Shown one piece after another: positions 41,382 to 49,158 of a stretch of DNA of 64,000 nucleotides (position 1 is the first letter of the stretch; every line of letters starts with the position of its first letter). Under the pieces are notes generated by a model, which searched no databases, had not been told where the DNA came from, and was given only the letters and a program-made list of their open reading frames with translations. The translations under genes and the position numbers were made by a program. Location of the stretch: contig NZ_CP043909.1 of the NCBI RefSeq assembly GCF_008630915.1, positions 2,356,001 to 2,420,000 on the forward strand, written 5' to 3'. The stretch is from Acinetobacter suaedae. Its GTDB lineage: Bacteria; Pseudomonadota; Gammaproteobacteria; Pseudomonadales; Moraxellaceae.

Positions 41382-41412
41382 AATTACATTGTGTCATTGA
41401 CATTGTGTAATT
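41382..41412. promoter_or_regulatory. 31-bp operator, right copy (TetR-type)
   Basis: A 31-bp palindrome with ends AATTACA and TGTAATT and centre TGTCA-T-TGACA; 12 of 15 pairs match. It lies about 148 bp upstream of the saccharopine-reductase-like gene and matches the left copy at 26 of 31 positions. The rest of 41117-41503 is AT-rich with no gene seen. Confidence 0.75.
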
Positions 41413-41503
41413 GTTGGATTAATAATAATCCATGGCGTTTCTCTCGCAATGTCATTCAGCAAAATGAAACGCAAAAAACGTTTATTCCAAGGACGATGGA
41501 ATC

Positions 41504-41563
41504 ATGGACATAAACAAAAAACATCATCGGCATGGTTGCCGTATTTCAGGAGAATTTATATGA
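41504..41563 (+). CDS. Possible 19-residue leader peptide
   Basis: An ATG at 41504 with AAGGACG eight bases upstream opens a 19-codon frame (MDINKKHHRHGCRISGEFI). Its TGA overlaps the next gene's ATG as ATGA. The peptide is basic and has three histidines. Overlap and RBS suggest translational coupling, but a chance frame cannot be excluded. Confidence 0.35.
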   Translation: MDINKKHHRHGCRISGEFI

Positions 41564-42804
41564 GTCGTCGTATTGTATTTATTGGTGCAGCAGGTGAAAT
41601 GTGTCGTCTAGCAATCGAACGTTTTGCCAAAGCCGAAGGTGATTGGGAGCTTGTACTCTGTGACATTCGTCCTGAATTACTTGCAAATCTTGTTGAAAAA
41701 CTTCCTCAAGGTCTAGCAACAACACAACGCCTAGATTTGTATGACAAGGAAAACCTACAAACCGTGGTTAATGGTGCAGATTTGGTCGTACTTGGTGCTG
41801 GTCCTTACATTCGAACCTCTGCACCTGTGATTGAAGCATGTCTTGCCGCAAAAGTCCCTTATTTAGATTTTGACGATGATGTTGAAAGTACTGAACATGC
41901 ACTTACTCTGCATAAGAAAGCCCAAGAGGCAGGTATTCCAATTTATGTTGGCTGTGGTGCTTCTCCAGGTATGGCAAATGTATTAGTTGTGGATGCTGCA
42001 AATCAGCTTGATACTGTTGAAAACATTGATTGCTGTTGGCTAGTCGGCGATGAACGCCCAGGAATTGGACGTGCCGTACTTGAGCATTTTCTTCATATTA
42101 CTGCTGGGGATTGTATAACTTGGGAAAATGGGAAACGTGTCAATCATGAAACTTTTGTTGAGATTGGTTATGCCCCTCTAGGCGGCAATACTGACATCCT
42201 TCTATATGAAACTGCACATCCAGAGCCAGTTACTTTGCCACGTAAATATCCGAATGCTAAACGTATCCGCTGTCTTGGTGGTCTTGATCCAGCACCATTT
42301 AACGGACTAGGACGAGGTGTTGGTTTAGCAGTTCACAATGGCGAAATGACAGTCAAAGAAGGTGTGGATTTCCTTGAGGATTTGCTCAACAACAGACTAG
42401 GTTCGGTCAAAGGATGGAAAGCTGCGATCAGCGGCATGATGGGCCAAGTTAAACGTAAAGAATCTTCACTCTCTGCCATGATTGAGTTTTTAACAAAATC
42501 AGCTGTGGGACAAACTTACCAATATAGAGGTGGTTTATTGGCGAGAGTATATGGCACCAAAAATGGCAGACCAGCTGTCGCAATTCGACGCACTGGAACA
42601 GCAACACAAGATCCATACTTGTTTAAAGATATGGCATCGATTACAGGTACCGCTTGTGCTGCATTCATGGTATTGGCACTCGATGAAACGGGTAAACGTA
42701 GTGGGACTTTTGCGCCAGAAGACTGGGCTGAACCAGAAGCTTTCTACACCGCACTCGAACGTGTAGGTACACCGCGTGATGAGATCGTGGAGAGCGTACT
42801 ATGA
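41560..42804 (+). CDS. Saccharopine dehydrogenase-like NAD(P) oxidoreductase
   Basis: This 414-aa protein has an N-terminal Rossmann fold (RIVFIGAAGEMCRLAIERFAK, then LVVLGAGPYIRTSAPVIEACL) and the YLDFDDDVESTEHALTLHKKA and YVGCGASPGMANVLVVDAA blocks of saccharopine dehydrogenase/reductase-like proteins. True substrates in this family vary (lysine derivatives, enoyl lipids, polyamines). Here an imine or keto intermediate from the adjacent amine oxidase is plausible. ATG 41560 with AGGAGA at six-base spacing is chosen over a longer frame from 41449. It overlaps the amine oxidase gene by four bases. Confidence 0.85.
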   Translation: MSRRIVFIGAAGEMCRLAIERFAKAEGDWELVLCDIRPELLANLVEKLPQGLATTQRLDLYDKENLQTVVNGADLVVLGAGPYIRTSAPVIEACLAAKVPYLDFDDDVESTEHALTLHKKAQEAGIPIYVGCGASPGMANVLVVDAANQLDTVENIDCCWLVGDERPGIGRAVLEHFLHITAGDCITWENGKRVNHETFVEIGYAPLGGNTDILLYETAHPEPVTLPRKYPNAKRIRCLGGLDPAPFNGLGRGVGLAVHNGEMTVKEGVDFLEDLLNNRLGSVKGWKAAISGMMGQVKRKESSLSAMIEFLTKSAVGQTYQYRGGLLARVYGTKNGRPAVAIRRTGTATQDPYLFKDMASITGTACAAFMVLALDETGKRSGTFAPEDWAEPEAFYTALERVGTPRDEIVESVL

Positions 42805-44108
42805 GTAAAAGTATTTATGATGTTGCTGTAATTGGCGCTGGATGTGCAGGCGTCGTTGCAGCACGGGATTTAAGTAATGCCGGTCATAAGGTTGTGTTAT
42901 TAGAAGCACGTGACCGTATTGGTGGGCGAACCTATACAGGTGAGGCATTTGGTCGCCAAGTCGAATTTGGCGGTGGGTATGCACACTGGACACAGCCTTA
43001 TATTTGGAGAGAGTTGCAACGCTATGGCATTGGTTTAAACCCGCCTAAAGAAGTGGATAAAACGGTTTGGTTTGCTGACGGCAAATTACATACTGGTACA
43101 CAGGCTGAATATGCAGCGATTGCTGAACCATTACTAACACTTTTTTTTAATGATGCTCGCCAATGCTTCCCTCTTCCCTATGATATCAATGCAATTGATA
43201 CGAGTACGATAGAACAGCAAACCTTGAGAGATCGTCTTAATGCGTTAAATTTATCAACTTATGAGCGTGATGTTTTAGATGGCTTATTATCCACGCTGGT
43301 TCACTCTTGGGACGAACAAGGTGTTGCACAAATCCTATTCTGGGCAGCCACCTATTTTGGAAATTGGGGAGCTTTCTTTGAAGTTGCAGGGTCTTGGCCG
43401 ATTGCAGGTGGAACACAAAAACTGGTCAGAGCTATTCATAATGATTCAAATGCTGAGTTACGGCTTTCTACAGCAGTTACAGCCATAGATGATCAAGGCG
43501 AACAGGTTGTCATTACCACTCAATCTGGCGAAAAAATCATGGTAAAAAAAGCACTTGTTGCCCTACCTTTGAATGTTTTGTCAGACCTTAGCATCACACC
43601 TGAAGTCAAAAAACCTATTCAAGACATGATTAATGCAAAACATCCGATGCGCACAGCTAAGTTATGGGTGCGTGCACGTGGAAAAGTTGAACCTTTTGTT
43701 GCATTCGCACCGGTTGAGCAAAACCCAATTAATACCGTTCGCGTTGAATATGAACATGGGGATGACTCGCTTTTAGTCTGTTTTATTTCTGATGAATCCA
43801 GTATCGATGTGAATGATATTAAAGCTGTTCAAGAAGCTTTACAGATGTTTAAGCCAGACATTGAAGTGCTTGAAGTCGCATCACATAACTGGGTAAAAGA
43901 CCCATTTGCACAAGGGACATGGATACATCACCGTCCAGGAAATTTGACAGGTGCTGCACCACTCATCCGTAAACCACATGGAAATATTTATTTTGCAGGT
44001 GGTGACATCGCAACAATGACCATGGGGGGAATTGAAGGTGCCTTAGAAAGCGGAATTGAAGCTGCTGCCAACATTACACATGCGATGACGCATAAATTAG
44101 CAGGGTGA
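42801..44108 (+). CDS. Flavin monoamine oxidase-family protein
   Basis: This 435-aa amine oxidase has the FAD Rossmann motif VIGAGCAGVVAARDL (glycines 12-17), the GG doublet motif EARDRIGGRTYTGEAFG, then EFGGGYAHWTQPYIW. The C-terminal flavin/substrate segment is IYFAGGDIATMTMGGIEGALESG. The family includes MAO, AofH and polyamine oxidases; a covalent-FAD Cys near the C-terminus is not seen. It should oxidise an amine to an imine and peroxide. ATGA overlap upstream couples it to the saccharopine-reductase-like gene. Confidence 0.9.
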   Translation: MSKSIYDVAVIGAGCAGVVAARDLSNAGHKVVLLEARDRIGGRTYTGEAFGRQVEFGGGYAHWTQPYIWRELQRYGIGLNPPKEVDKTVWFADGKLHTGTQAEYAAIAEPLLTLFFNDARQCFPLPYDINAIDTSTIEQQTLRDRLNALNLSTYERDVLDGLLSTLVHSWDEQGVAQILFWAATYFGNWGAFFEVAGSWPIAGGTQKLVRAIHNDSNAELRLSTAVTAIDDQGEQVVITTQSGEKIMVKKALVALPLNVLSDLSITPEVKKPIQDMINAKHPMRTAKLWVRARGKVEPFVAFAPVEQNPINTVRVEYEHGDDSLLVCFISDESSIDVNDIKAVQEALQMFKPDIEVLEVASHNWVKDPFAQGTWIHHRPGNLTGAAPLIRKPHGNIYFAGGDIATMTMGGIEGALESGIEAAANITHAMTHKLAG

Positions 44109-44113
44109 ATACC

Positions 44114-45655
44114 ATGAACAAAAAAAATGCTTTAAACCAACCTTTGGATACAGAAGTTCTTATTATTGGTGCTGGGATTGCAGGTATTAGTGCCGCGTAC
44201 CATTTAAAGAAATATAGACCAAACTCAACCTTTACCATACTTGAAGGTCGTGATGATATCGGGGGTACATGGAGTCTATTCCGTTACCCAGGTATCCGTT
44301 CAGATTCAGATATGCAGTCTTTTGCATTTGGCTTTAAACCGTGGACTGAAAAAAGGACTTTCGGTAGCGCGCAAATGATTTGTGATTATTTGCATGAGAC
44401 CATTACAGAAAATGGTATTGATCAACATATCCAATTTGGTAGCTATGTAACCAGTGCTGAGTTCTCATCAAGTGAAGGTCTTTGGACCGTTAAAGTCAAA
44501 CAAAAGGATCAAAAAGGTTTGACTACCTTACGCTCTCGTTTCTTGCTCATGGGCACAGGTTATTATGACTATAATAATGGTTATACCCCTGAGTTTAAGG
44601 GAACAGAAGAGTTCCAAGGGCAAATCATCCACCCTCAACATTGGCCAGAGAACCTCAACTATTCAGGCAAAAAAGTCGTTGTAATCGGTAGTGGTGCGAC
44701 AGCAGTGACCCTAATTCCTGCTATGGCTAAAGATGTTGGGCATATCACGATGTTGCAACGATCACCTAGCTATGTGATCGCGATGCCAAGTGTCGACCCT
44801 ATTGCAGTTGCACTCAATAAAGTCCTTTCTCCTCAACGTGCGTATGAAATTATTCGGAAGAAAAATATTACACTTAGTCGTGGAATGTTCAACTTAAGTC
44901 GTCGTTTTCCTGATGTGATGCGCCGTTTACTCATCGCAGATGTACGACGCAGATTGCCTAAAGATTTTGATGTCGCAACGCATTTCTCACCTAAATACAA
45001 TCCATGGGATGAACGCTTATGCGTTGTGCCAGATGGAGATATGTTTAAAGCCATTTCTTCAGGAAAAGCCTCTGTGGTGACTGATCATATTGAACGCTTT
45101 ACCAAAGAAGGCATATTGCTAAAATCAGGAAAAGTGTTAGAAGCCGATATTATTATTACCGCGACAGGTCTAAATATGCTGGCATTCAGCAAGATTCAAC
45201 TCACTGTTGATGGTAAAAAAATCAATTATCCAGATACCACCATTTATAAATCCATGATGCTGTCTGATATTCCAAATTTTGCTTTTGCATTTGGTTATAC
45301 CAATATCGCATGGACCTTAAAAGTCGATCTAGTATGGCAGCACTTCTGCCGTTTGCTTGACTATATGGATGAAAACAAATACGGAACATTTACCCCTATT
45401 ATTCTAAATAAAGACATGAAACGTGTTCCTTTTGTGGATTTGAGCCCAGGTTATGTTCAACGTGGTCTAGCACAGTTCCCTATGGCTGGAACTGAAGGAA
45501 ATTGGACGCTTCAACACGATTACAAGTTTGATTTGGAACGACTGAATAAAGGTTCTGTCGTTGATAAAGCATTACAGTTCACTACTATTTTGCCCAAGAA
45601 AAAGCTGACTGTCGTTACAGAGCCGTCGACGGAAGAACTGAAGATCAAAGCTTAA
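44114..45655 (+). CDS. EthA-like Baeyer-Villiger flavin monooxygenase
   Basis: This 513-aa class B monooxygenase inserts an oxygen next to a ketone using FAD, NADPH and O2. It has both Rossmann motifs (GAGIAG at 19-24, GSGATA at 192-197) and the Baeyer-Villiger fingerprint FxGxxxHxxxWP as FQGQIIHPQHWP at 167-178. DDIGGTWSLFRYPGIRSDSD and the ATGLNMLAF stretch are close to EthA/MymA-type enzymes. The frame opens with GTG 44105; ATG 44114 is preferred. It lies downstream of an EthR-like repressor and upstream of an esterase-like hydrolase, the classical ketone-to-ester-to-alcohol arrangement. Confidence 0.93.
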   Translation: MNKKNALNQPLDTEVLIIGAGIAGISAAYHLKKYRPNSTFTILEGRDDIGGTWSLFRYPGIRSDSDMQSFAFGFKPWTEKRTFGSAQMICDYLHETITENGIDQHIQFGSYVTSAEFSSSEGLWTVKVKQKDQKGLTTLRSRFLLMGTGYYDYNNGYTPEFKGTEEFQGQIIHPQHWPENLNYSGKKVVVIGSGATAVTLIPAMAKDVGHITMLQRSPSYVIAMPSVDPIAVALNKVLSPQRAYEIIRKKNITLSRGMFNLSRRFPDVMRRLLIADVRRRLPKDFDVATHFSPKYNPWDERLCVVPDGDMFKAISSGKASVVTDHIERFTKEGILLKSGKVLEADIIITATGLNMLAFSKIQLTVDGKKINYPDTTIYKSMMLSDIPNFAFAFGYTNIAWTLKVDLVWQHFCRLLDYMDENKYGTFTPIILNKDMKRVPFVDLSPGYVQRGLAQFPMAGTEGNWTLQHDYKFDLERLNKGSVVDKALQFTTILPKKKLTVVTEPSTEELKIKA

Positions 45656-45672
45656 TACTCAATCAAAACTCC

Positions 45673-45714
45673 AGTCTCTTATTTAACCCCAGTCCAAGGT
45701 CTAAATGAGAGACT
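45673..45714 (+). other. Intercistronic hairpin after the monooxygenase
   Basis: AGTCTCTTATTTA (45673-45685) pairs with TAAATGAGAGACT (45702-45714), with one G-U pair, around a 16-base loop. No T tract. Confidence 0.45.
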
Positions 45715-45736
45715 AAAATATATTTAGGTAAACATT

Positions 45737-46651
45737 ATGGAAAATATTAAATTTACCAGTAAAGGAATTACATGTTCCGCATGGTACATCCCGACGACAT
45801 CCAATAAATATAAGAGTTCCAGAGGAAACCCGTGCATTATTATGGCAAATGGCTTCGGAGGTACGAAAGATACTGGACTATTACATTTTGCCGAACCATT
45901 TAGCAAAGCAGGTTTTGATACATTTATATTTGATTATCGTAGTTTTGGAGACTCTGGTGGCTTTCCACGACAGAATGTTTCATATAAAAACCAACGTGAA
46001 GATTATCATGCTGCAATTGAGGCTGTACGTAGCTTACCCAATGTAGATCGAAACCGTATCGCACTTTGGGGTACTTCTTACTCAGGTGGACATGTCATGG
46101 TGGTTGCTGCCCAAGACAAAAAAATATCTGCTGTAGTCTCAATGAATCCTGCAACTGATGGCTTAGCTGCGCTTACACAAATCTGTCGTTATGGTGGTTT
46201 AAAACAATTAACTGTTGCGGTAGGCCATGGTTTAAAAGATTTAGCTTACTCAATGTTCAGTCAAAAATCCCACCTCATTCCTATCGTAGGACAACCTGGT
46301 ACTGCTGCAATGATTAGTACACCAGGTGCAGAAGCTGGATATAAATCGATGGCTGGACCTACATGGCGAAATGAAGTTTGTGCTCGTACAGCTCTAGAAG
46401 TTGCACGAAACCGCCCAATAACTTTCGCCAACCAAATATTGTGTCCTTTACTCGTACAAGTCGGTTCAAATGATCAAGTTGCTCCTCCTGATGCTGCCCG
46501 AAAGTCCGCAGATTTAGCAAGTGGACAAGTTGAGCTACTTGAGTATCCAATCGATCATTTTGATTTTTACAGTGGATCATGGCAAGAAAAACTGTTGAAT
46601 GATCAGATAAACTTTTTAACCAAAACTTTAGCACCTAGACGTCATAACTGA
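45737..46651 (+). CDS. Alpha/beta hydrolase
   Basis: This 304-aa hydrolase has the oxyanion strand IIMANGFGGTKDTGLLHFAEPF, DYRSFGDSGGFPRQ, the nucleophile elbow LWGTSYSGGHV (Ser), the acid in QVGSNDQVAPP and the His in PIDHFDFYSG. It resembles the XcsI/dienelactone-like group of esterases. Following the Baeyer-Villiger gene, it probably hydrolyses the ester or lactone product. Moderate RBS (AGGTAA). Confidence 0.88.
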   Translation: MENIKFTSKGITCSAWYIPTTSNKYKSSRGNPCIIMANGFGGTKDTGLLHFAEPFSKAGFDTFIFDYRSFGDSGGFPRQNVSYKNQREDYHAAIEAVRSLPNVDRNRIALWGTSYSGGHVMVVAAQDKKISAVVSMNPATDGLAALTQICRYGGLKQLTVAVGHGLKDLAYSMFSQKSHLIPIVGQPGTAAMISTPGAEAGYKSMAGPTWRNEVCARTALEVARNRPITFANQILCPLLVQVGSNDQVAPPDAARKSADLASGQVELLEYPIDHFDFYSGSWQEKLLNDQINFLTKTLAPRRHN

Positions 46652-46676
46652 GCTCGATATAGCAATCAGTATTGAT

Positions 46677-46847
46677 TACACAGTTATAGTTCTTCAACCC
46701 ACTATTGATAAAGAGGAAATCATGGCATTTATCGCTTCAAAAGTGGCACCTCATAAACGTATTCGGATCGTAGACTTTATCGAATCAATTCCTAAATCAC
46801 TGTCAGGAAAGATTCTACGTAAAGAACTAAGAGGCCTTCCTATTTAA
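46677..46847 (+). pseudogene. C-terminal stump of an acyl-CoA ligase
   Basis: The frame encodes the last 56 or so residues of a 4-coumarate/medium-chain acyl-CoA ligase: VIVLQPTIDKEEIMAFIA, then VAPHKRIRIVDFIESIPKS and the A10 motif LSGKILRKELR with the catalytic Lys. The remaining roughly 480 residues are gone. Homology starts about 25 bp after the hydrolase stop, so a deletion probably fused the two. An internal ATG (46722) with AGAGGAAATC could start a 41-residue peptide. A terminator follows. The lost gene would have activated the acid from the ester step. Confidence 0.85.
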
Positions 46848-46864
46848 ACAATTTCGAGATCAAG

Positions 46865-46902
46865 TTCATGCATCTATTTCATTATTTTGAAAGATGCATG
46901 AA
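46865..46902 (+). terminator. Terminator after the ligase stump
   Basis: TTCATGCATCT (46865-46875) pairs perfectly with AGATGCATGAA (46892-46902), followed by TACCTTTTATAT. Confidence 0.65.
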
Positions 46903-46945
46903 TACCTTTTATATCTATTGAAAATCTGACTCTTTGGAAAGAATA

Positions 46946-48220
46946 ATGCATCGAATTATTGTTGTCGGCGGTGGTGCTGGTGGTTTGGAATTAATGACTA
47001 AATTGGCAGATACCTTCCATAAATCAAAAGAAGTTTCTCTACTTTTAGTAGATAAAAACTTAACACATGTATGGAAGCCATTACTGCATGAAGTTGCAAG
47101 TAGCACCCTAAACATCAATGACAATGAAGTTAATTATATTATGCATTCCTATGAGCATGGGTATAATTTTACTCAAGGTTCACTTGCTGATATCGATAAA
47201 AACAAAAAAAATATTCACGTAGAAATTACAAGCACGATAGATCCGAACATAAAAAAAATAGAAGAACTTTCTTATGACACTTTGATACTTTCATTAGGTT
47301 CTAGATCTAATGACTTTAATACCCCAGGTGTTAAAGAAAATTGTTATTTTTTAGATACTAAATCTGAAGCCGAAAGTATCTATAAATATATATTTTCGAC
47401 GTATCTTGATATCAGAAATAAATTCATAGATTTGAGTCAAACTTATAATGTTGCAATCGTTGGTGGAGGCGCAACTGGAGTTGAACTAATTACCGAACTA
47501 GTACATTTAAAGGAAACTCTAGCTAAATCATATTTCAAAGAAACACAACAACTGAGTATTCAATTCATACTGATAGATGCATCTGATCGGATTTTATCTG
47601 CCCTATCAGAGGATATCTCCAATGAAGCGGAGAAAGTATTATCTCAGATGGGTGTTCAAATCCTAAAAAATCATAGGGTTTCAAAAGTAGATAAAGAAAA
47701 CATATATTTTCCTGATGGTTCAAAAATATCAGCAGATCTCAAAATTTGGACTGCTGGAATCAAAGCCACCGAAGCAATAGAGCAACTGGATGGATTTGAA
47801 AAAGATAACATTGGAAGATTAAAAGTCTACGCGACACTACAAACCTATACCGACCCCAATATTTTCGCTTTAGGAGATTGTGCTCACTGCCAGTTAGATG
47901 CAAAAAAACCGCCTTTAGGAGCACGGGCACAAGTCGCTTCTCAACAAGCAGAATTCTTGGCACAAGCACTAGAGCAACGGTTAATCGGCAAACCATTACC
48001 TTTATTCAAATTTTCAGATAAAGGCTCAATCATTTCCCTCAGCCAAGATCATGCTGTTGGAGAAGTGTTCAGCAACTTAAATATTTATGGGACATTTGCG
48101 AGAAAAGCATATGAAGCTCTATATCGCATACATCAAATTAATATTCATGGCGTCAAAAATACTTATCGTATGTCTCAAAAAGATTCTATTACTAAGAATT
48201 TACTTAAAAAAGTTTTTTAG
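46946..48220 (+). CDS. ndh: Type II NADH dehydrogenase
   Basis: This non-proton-pumping NADH:quinone oxidoreductase has 424 aa. The FAD motif is IIVVGGGAGGLELMTKL at the N-terminus, the NADH motif is NVAIVGGGATGVELITELV and the C-terminal flavin motif is NIFALGDCAHCQ. THVWKPLLHEVASSTL is the classical NDH-2 block. The final 45 residues (KAYEALYRIHQINIHG) are the membrane-association region. Start ATG 46946 with GGAAAG is preferred to TTG 46934. The coding DNA is visibly more AT-rich than the genes to its left. Confidence 0.9.
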   Translation: MHRIIVVGGGAGGLELMTKLADTFHKSKEVSLLLVDKNLTHVWKPLLHEVASSTLNINDNEVNYIMHSYEHGYNFTQGSLADIDKNKKNIHVEITSTIDPNIKKIEELSYDTLILSLGSRSNDFNTPGVKENCYFLDTKSEAESIYKYIFSTYLDIRNKFIDLSQTYNVAIVGGGATGVELITELVHLKETLAKSYFKETQQLSIQFILIDASDRILSALSEDISNEAEKVLSQMGVQILKNHRVSKVDKENIYFPDGSKISADLKIWTAGIKATEAIEQLDGFEKDNIGRLKVYATLQTYTDPNIFALGDCAHCQLDAKKPPLGARAQVASQQAEFLAQALEQRLIGKPLPLFKFSDKGSIISLSQDHAVGEVFSNLNIYGTFARKAYEALYRIHQINIHGVKNTYRMSQKDSITKNLLKKVF

Positions 48221-48244
48221 TAAATTGCGCTTATCAAAAAAACA

Positions 48245-48273
48245 AGCAGATGGAGTTAATCTCTCCATCTGCT
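48245..48273 (+). terminator. Terminator after ndh
   Basis: AGCAGATGGAG (48245-48255), 7-base loop, CTCCATCTGCT (48263-48273): a perfect 11-bp stem. Confidence 0.75.
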
Positions 48274-48374
48274 ATAATTAAATTCAGCATCTAAACTCAA
48301 TACTTATTTTTAAAATCTTGGACGTTATTTTCAACTATTAACACTTTTAGTGTTTTCCCTAAGTCAATCTAAAA

Positions 48375-49079
48375 TCAGTTAGGATTATGAAAACAACCTA
48401 GCAAATTAAGCATATTAGTAAAGCTAATTTCTTCTCCCAAAACCTTCATCACAAGACAATTGCTTATAAAGCGCTCCATTATCTGTAAATCGTAAAAAAT
48501 GAGATTAAACTTAAAATTAGTCGCTGCAACTTTTTTAAGGAAAACCATCATATATTTTTCAAATATTTGAGAACAATCCACACGAACAACAATATCCTTG
48601 ACGAGAAAAGTATATTTTTGAAGTAAATCGTAATACTCTAAATCATCAATTTTTTTAATTACAAACCTATCTCTTTCAACCATGAAGCTTATAAGATCAT
48701 ACTTGGTCAAAAGAATAAAAAAAATAATATCCTCGAATTGACTTTCGCTAAATTCAAATAATCGCCTTTTTAGTACAACCTTGTTAACTTCAGTCAAAAA
48801 AAGAGTAGTAACAGATCTAAACCCTATCAAATTATTTAATAAGAAAATATTAAAAAAAGGGTCGTTTTCGAAGTAATGATATTCAGCAGACATTAAACGA
48901 TCAAATGCTTTATTTTTAAACTTAGTCTCAAAAAATTTCACCTTGTCTGAAAAAATCAAGCCCGAAAAATCAGGTTTATTCCAACTATCACTACTGTTTT
49001 TTCTCACTGACAAATATTTTTCATTTATACAACACGTATATGTAGAAAAAAATTTCGTAGAAACTCGAGTTCTTGACAT
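48375..49079 (-). CDS. Orphan protein of unknown function, very AT-rich gene
   Basis: I do not recognise this 234-aa protein. It is rich in Phe, Lys, Ile and Leu and has no signal peptide or clear membrane helix. A central repeat of hydrophobic helices (FEDIIFFILLTKYDLISFMV, YYDLLQKYTFLVKDIVV) ends in LNLLGCFHNPN. The layout is loosely like the ligand domain of a regulator without the DNA-binding half, but I see no helix-turn-helix. AGGAAAAG at correct spacing before ATG 49079 supports translation. Its base composition is lower in GC than all neighbours, suggesting recent transfer. Confidence 0.6.
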   Translation of the reverse strand: MSRTRVSTKFFSTYTCCINEKYLSVRKNSSDSWNKPDFSGLIFSDKVKFFETKFKNKAFDRLMSAEYHYFENDPFFNIFLLNNLIGFRSVTTLFLTEVNKVVLKRRLFEFSESQFEDIIFFILLTKYDLISFMVERDRFVIKKIDDLEYYDLLQKYTFLVKDIVVRVDCSQIFEKYMMVFLKKVAATNFKFNLIFYDLQIMERFISNCLVMKVLGEEISFTNMLNLLGCFHNPN

Positions 49080-49158
49080 AATCTTTTCCTATAAATTCAA
49101 TGAGTTTCATCTGAAATTAAATATTCAATAAAGTACAGCCCACCGATTCTTTTGAAAC

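Noticed and set aside
41449..41559. 37-residue N-terminal extension of the saccharopine-reductase-like frame
   Set aside because: It lacks a ribosome site, is basic and unlike the family, and ATG 41560 has AGGAGA at ideal spacing.
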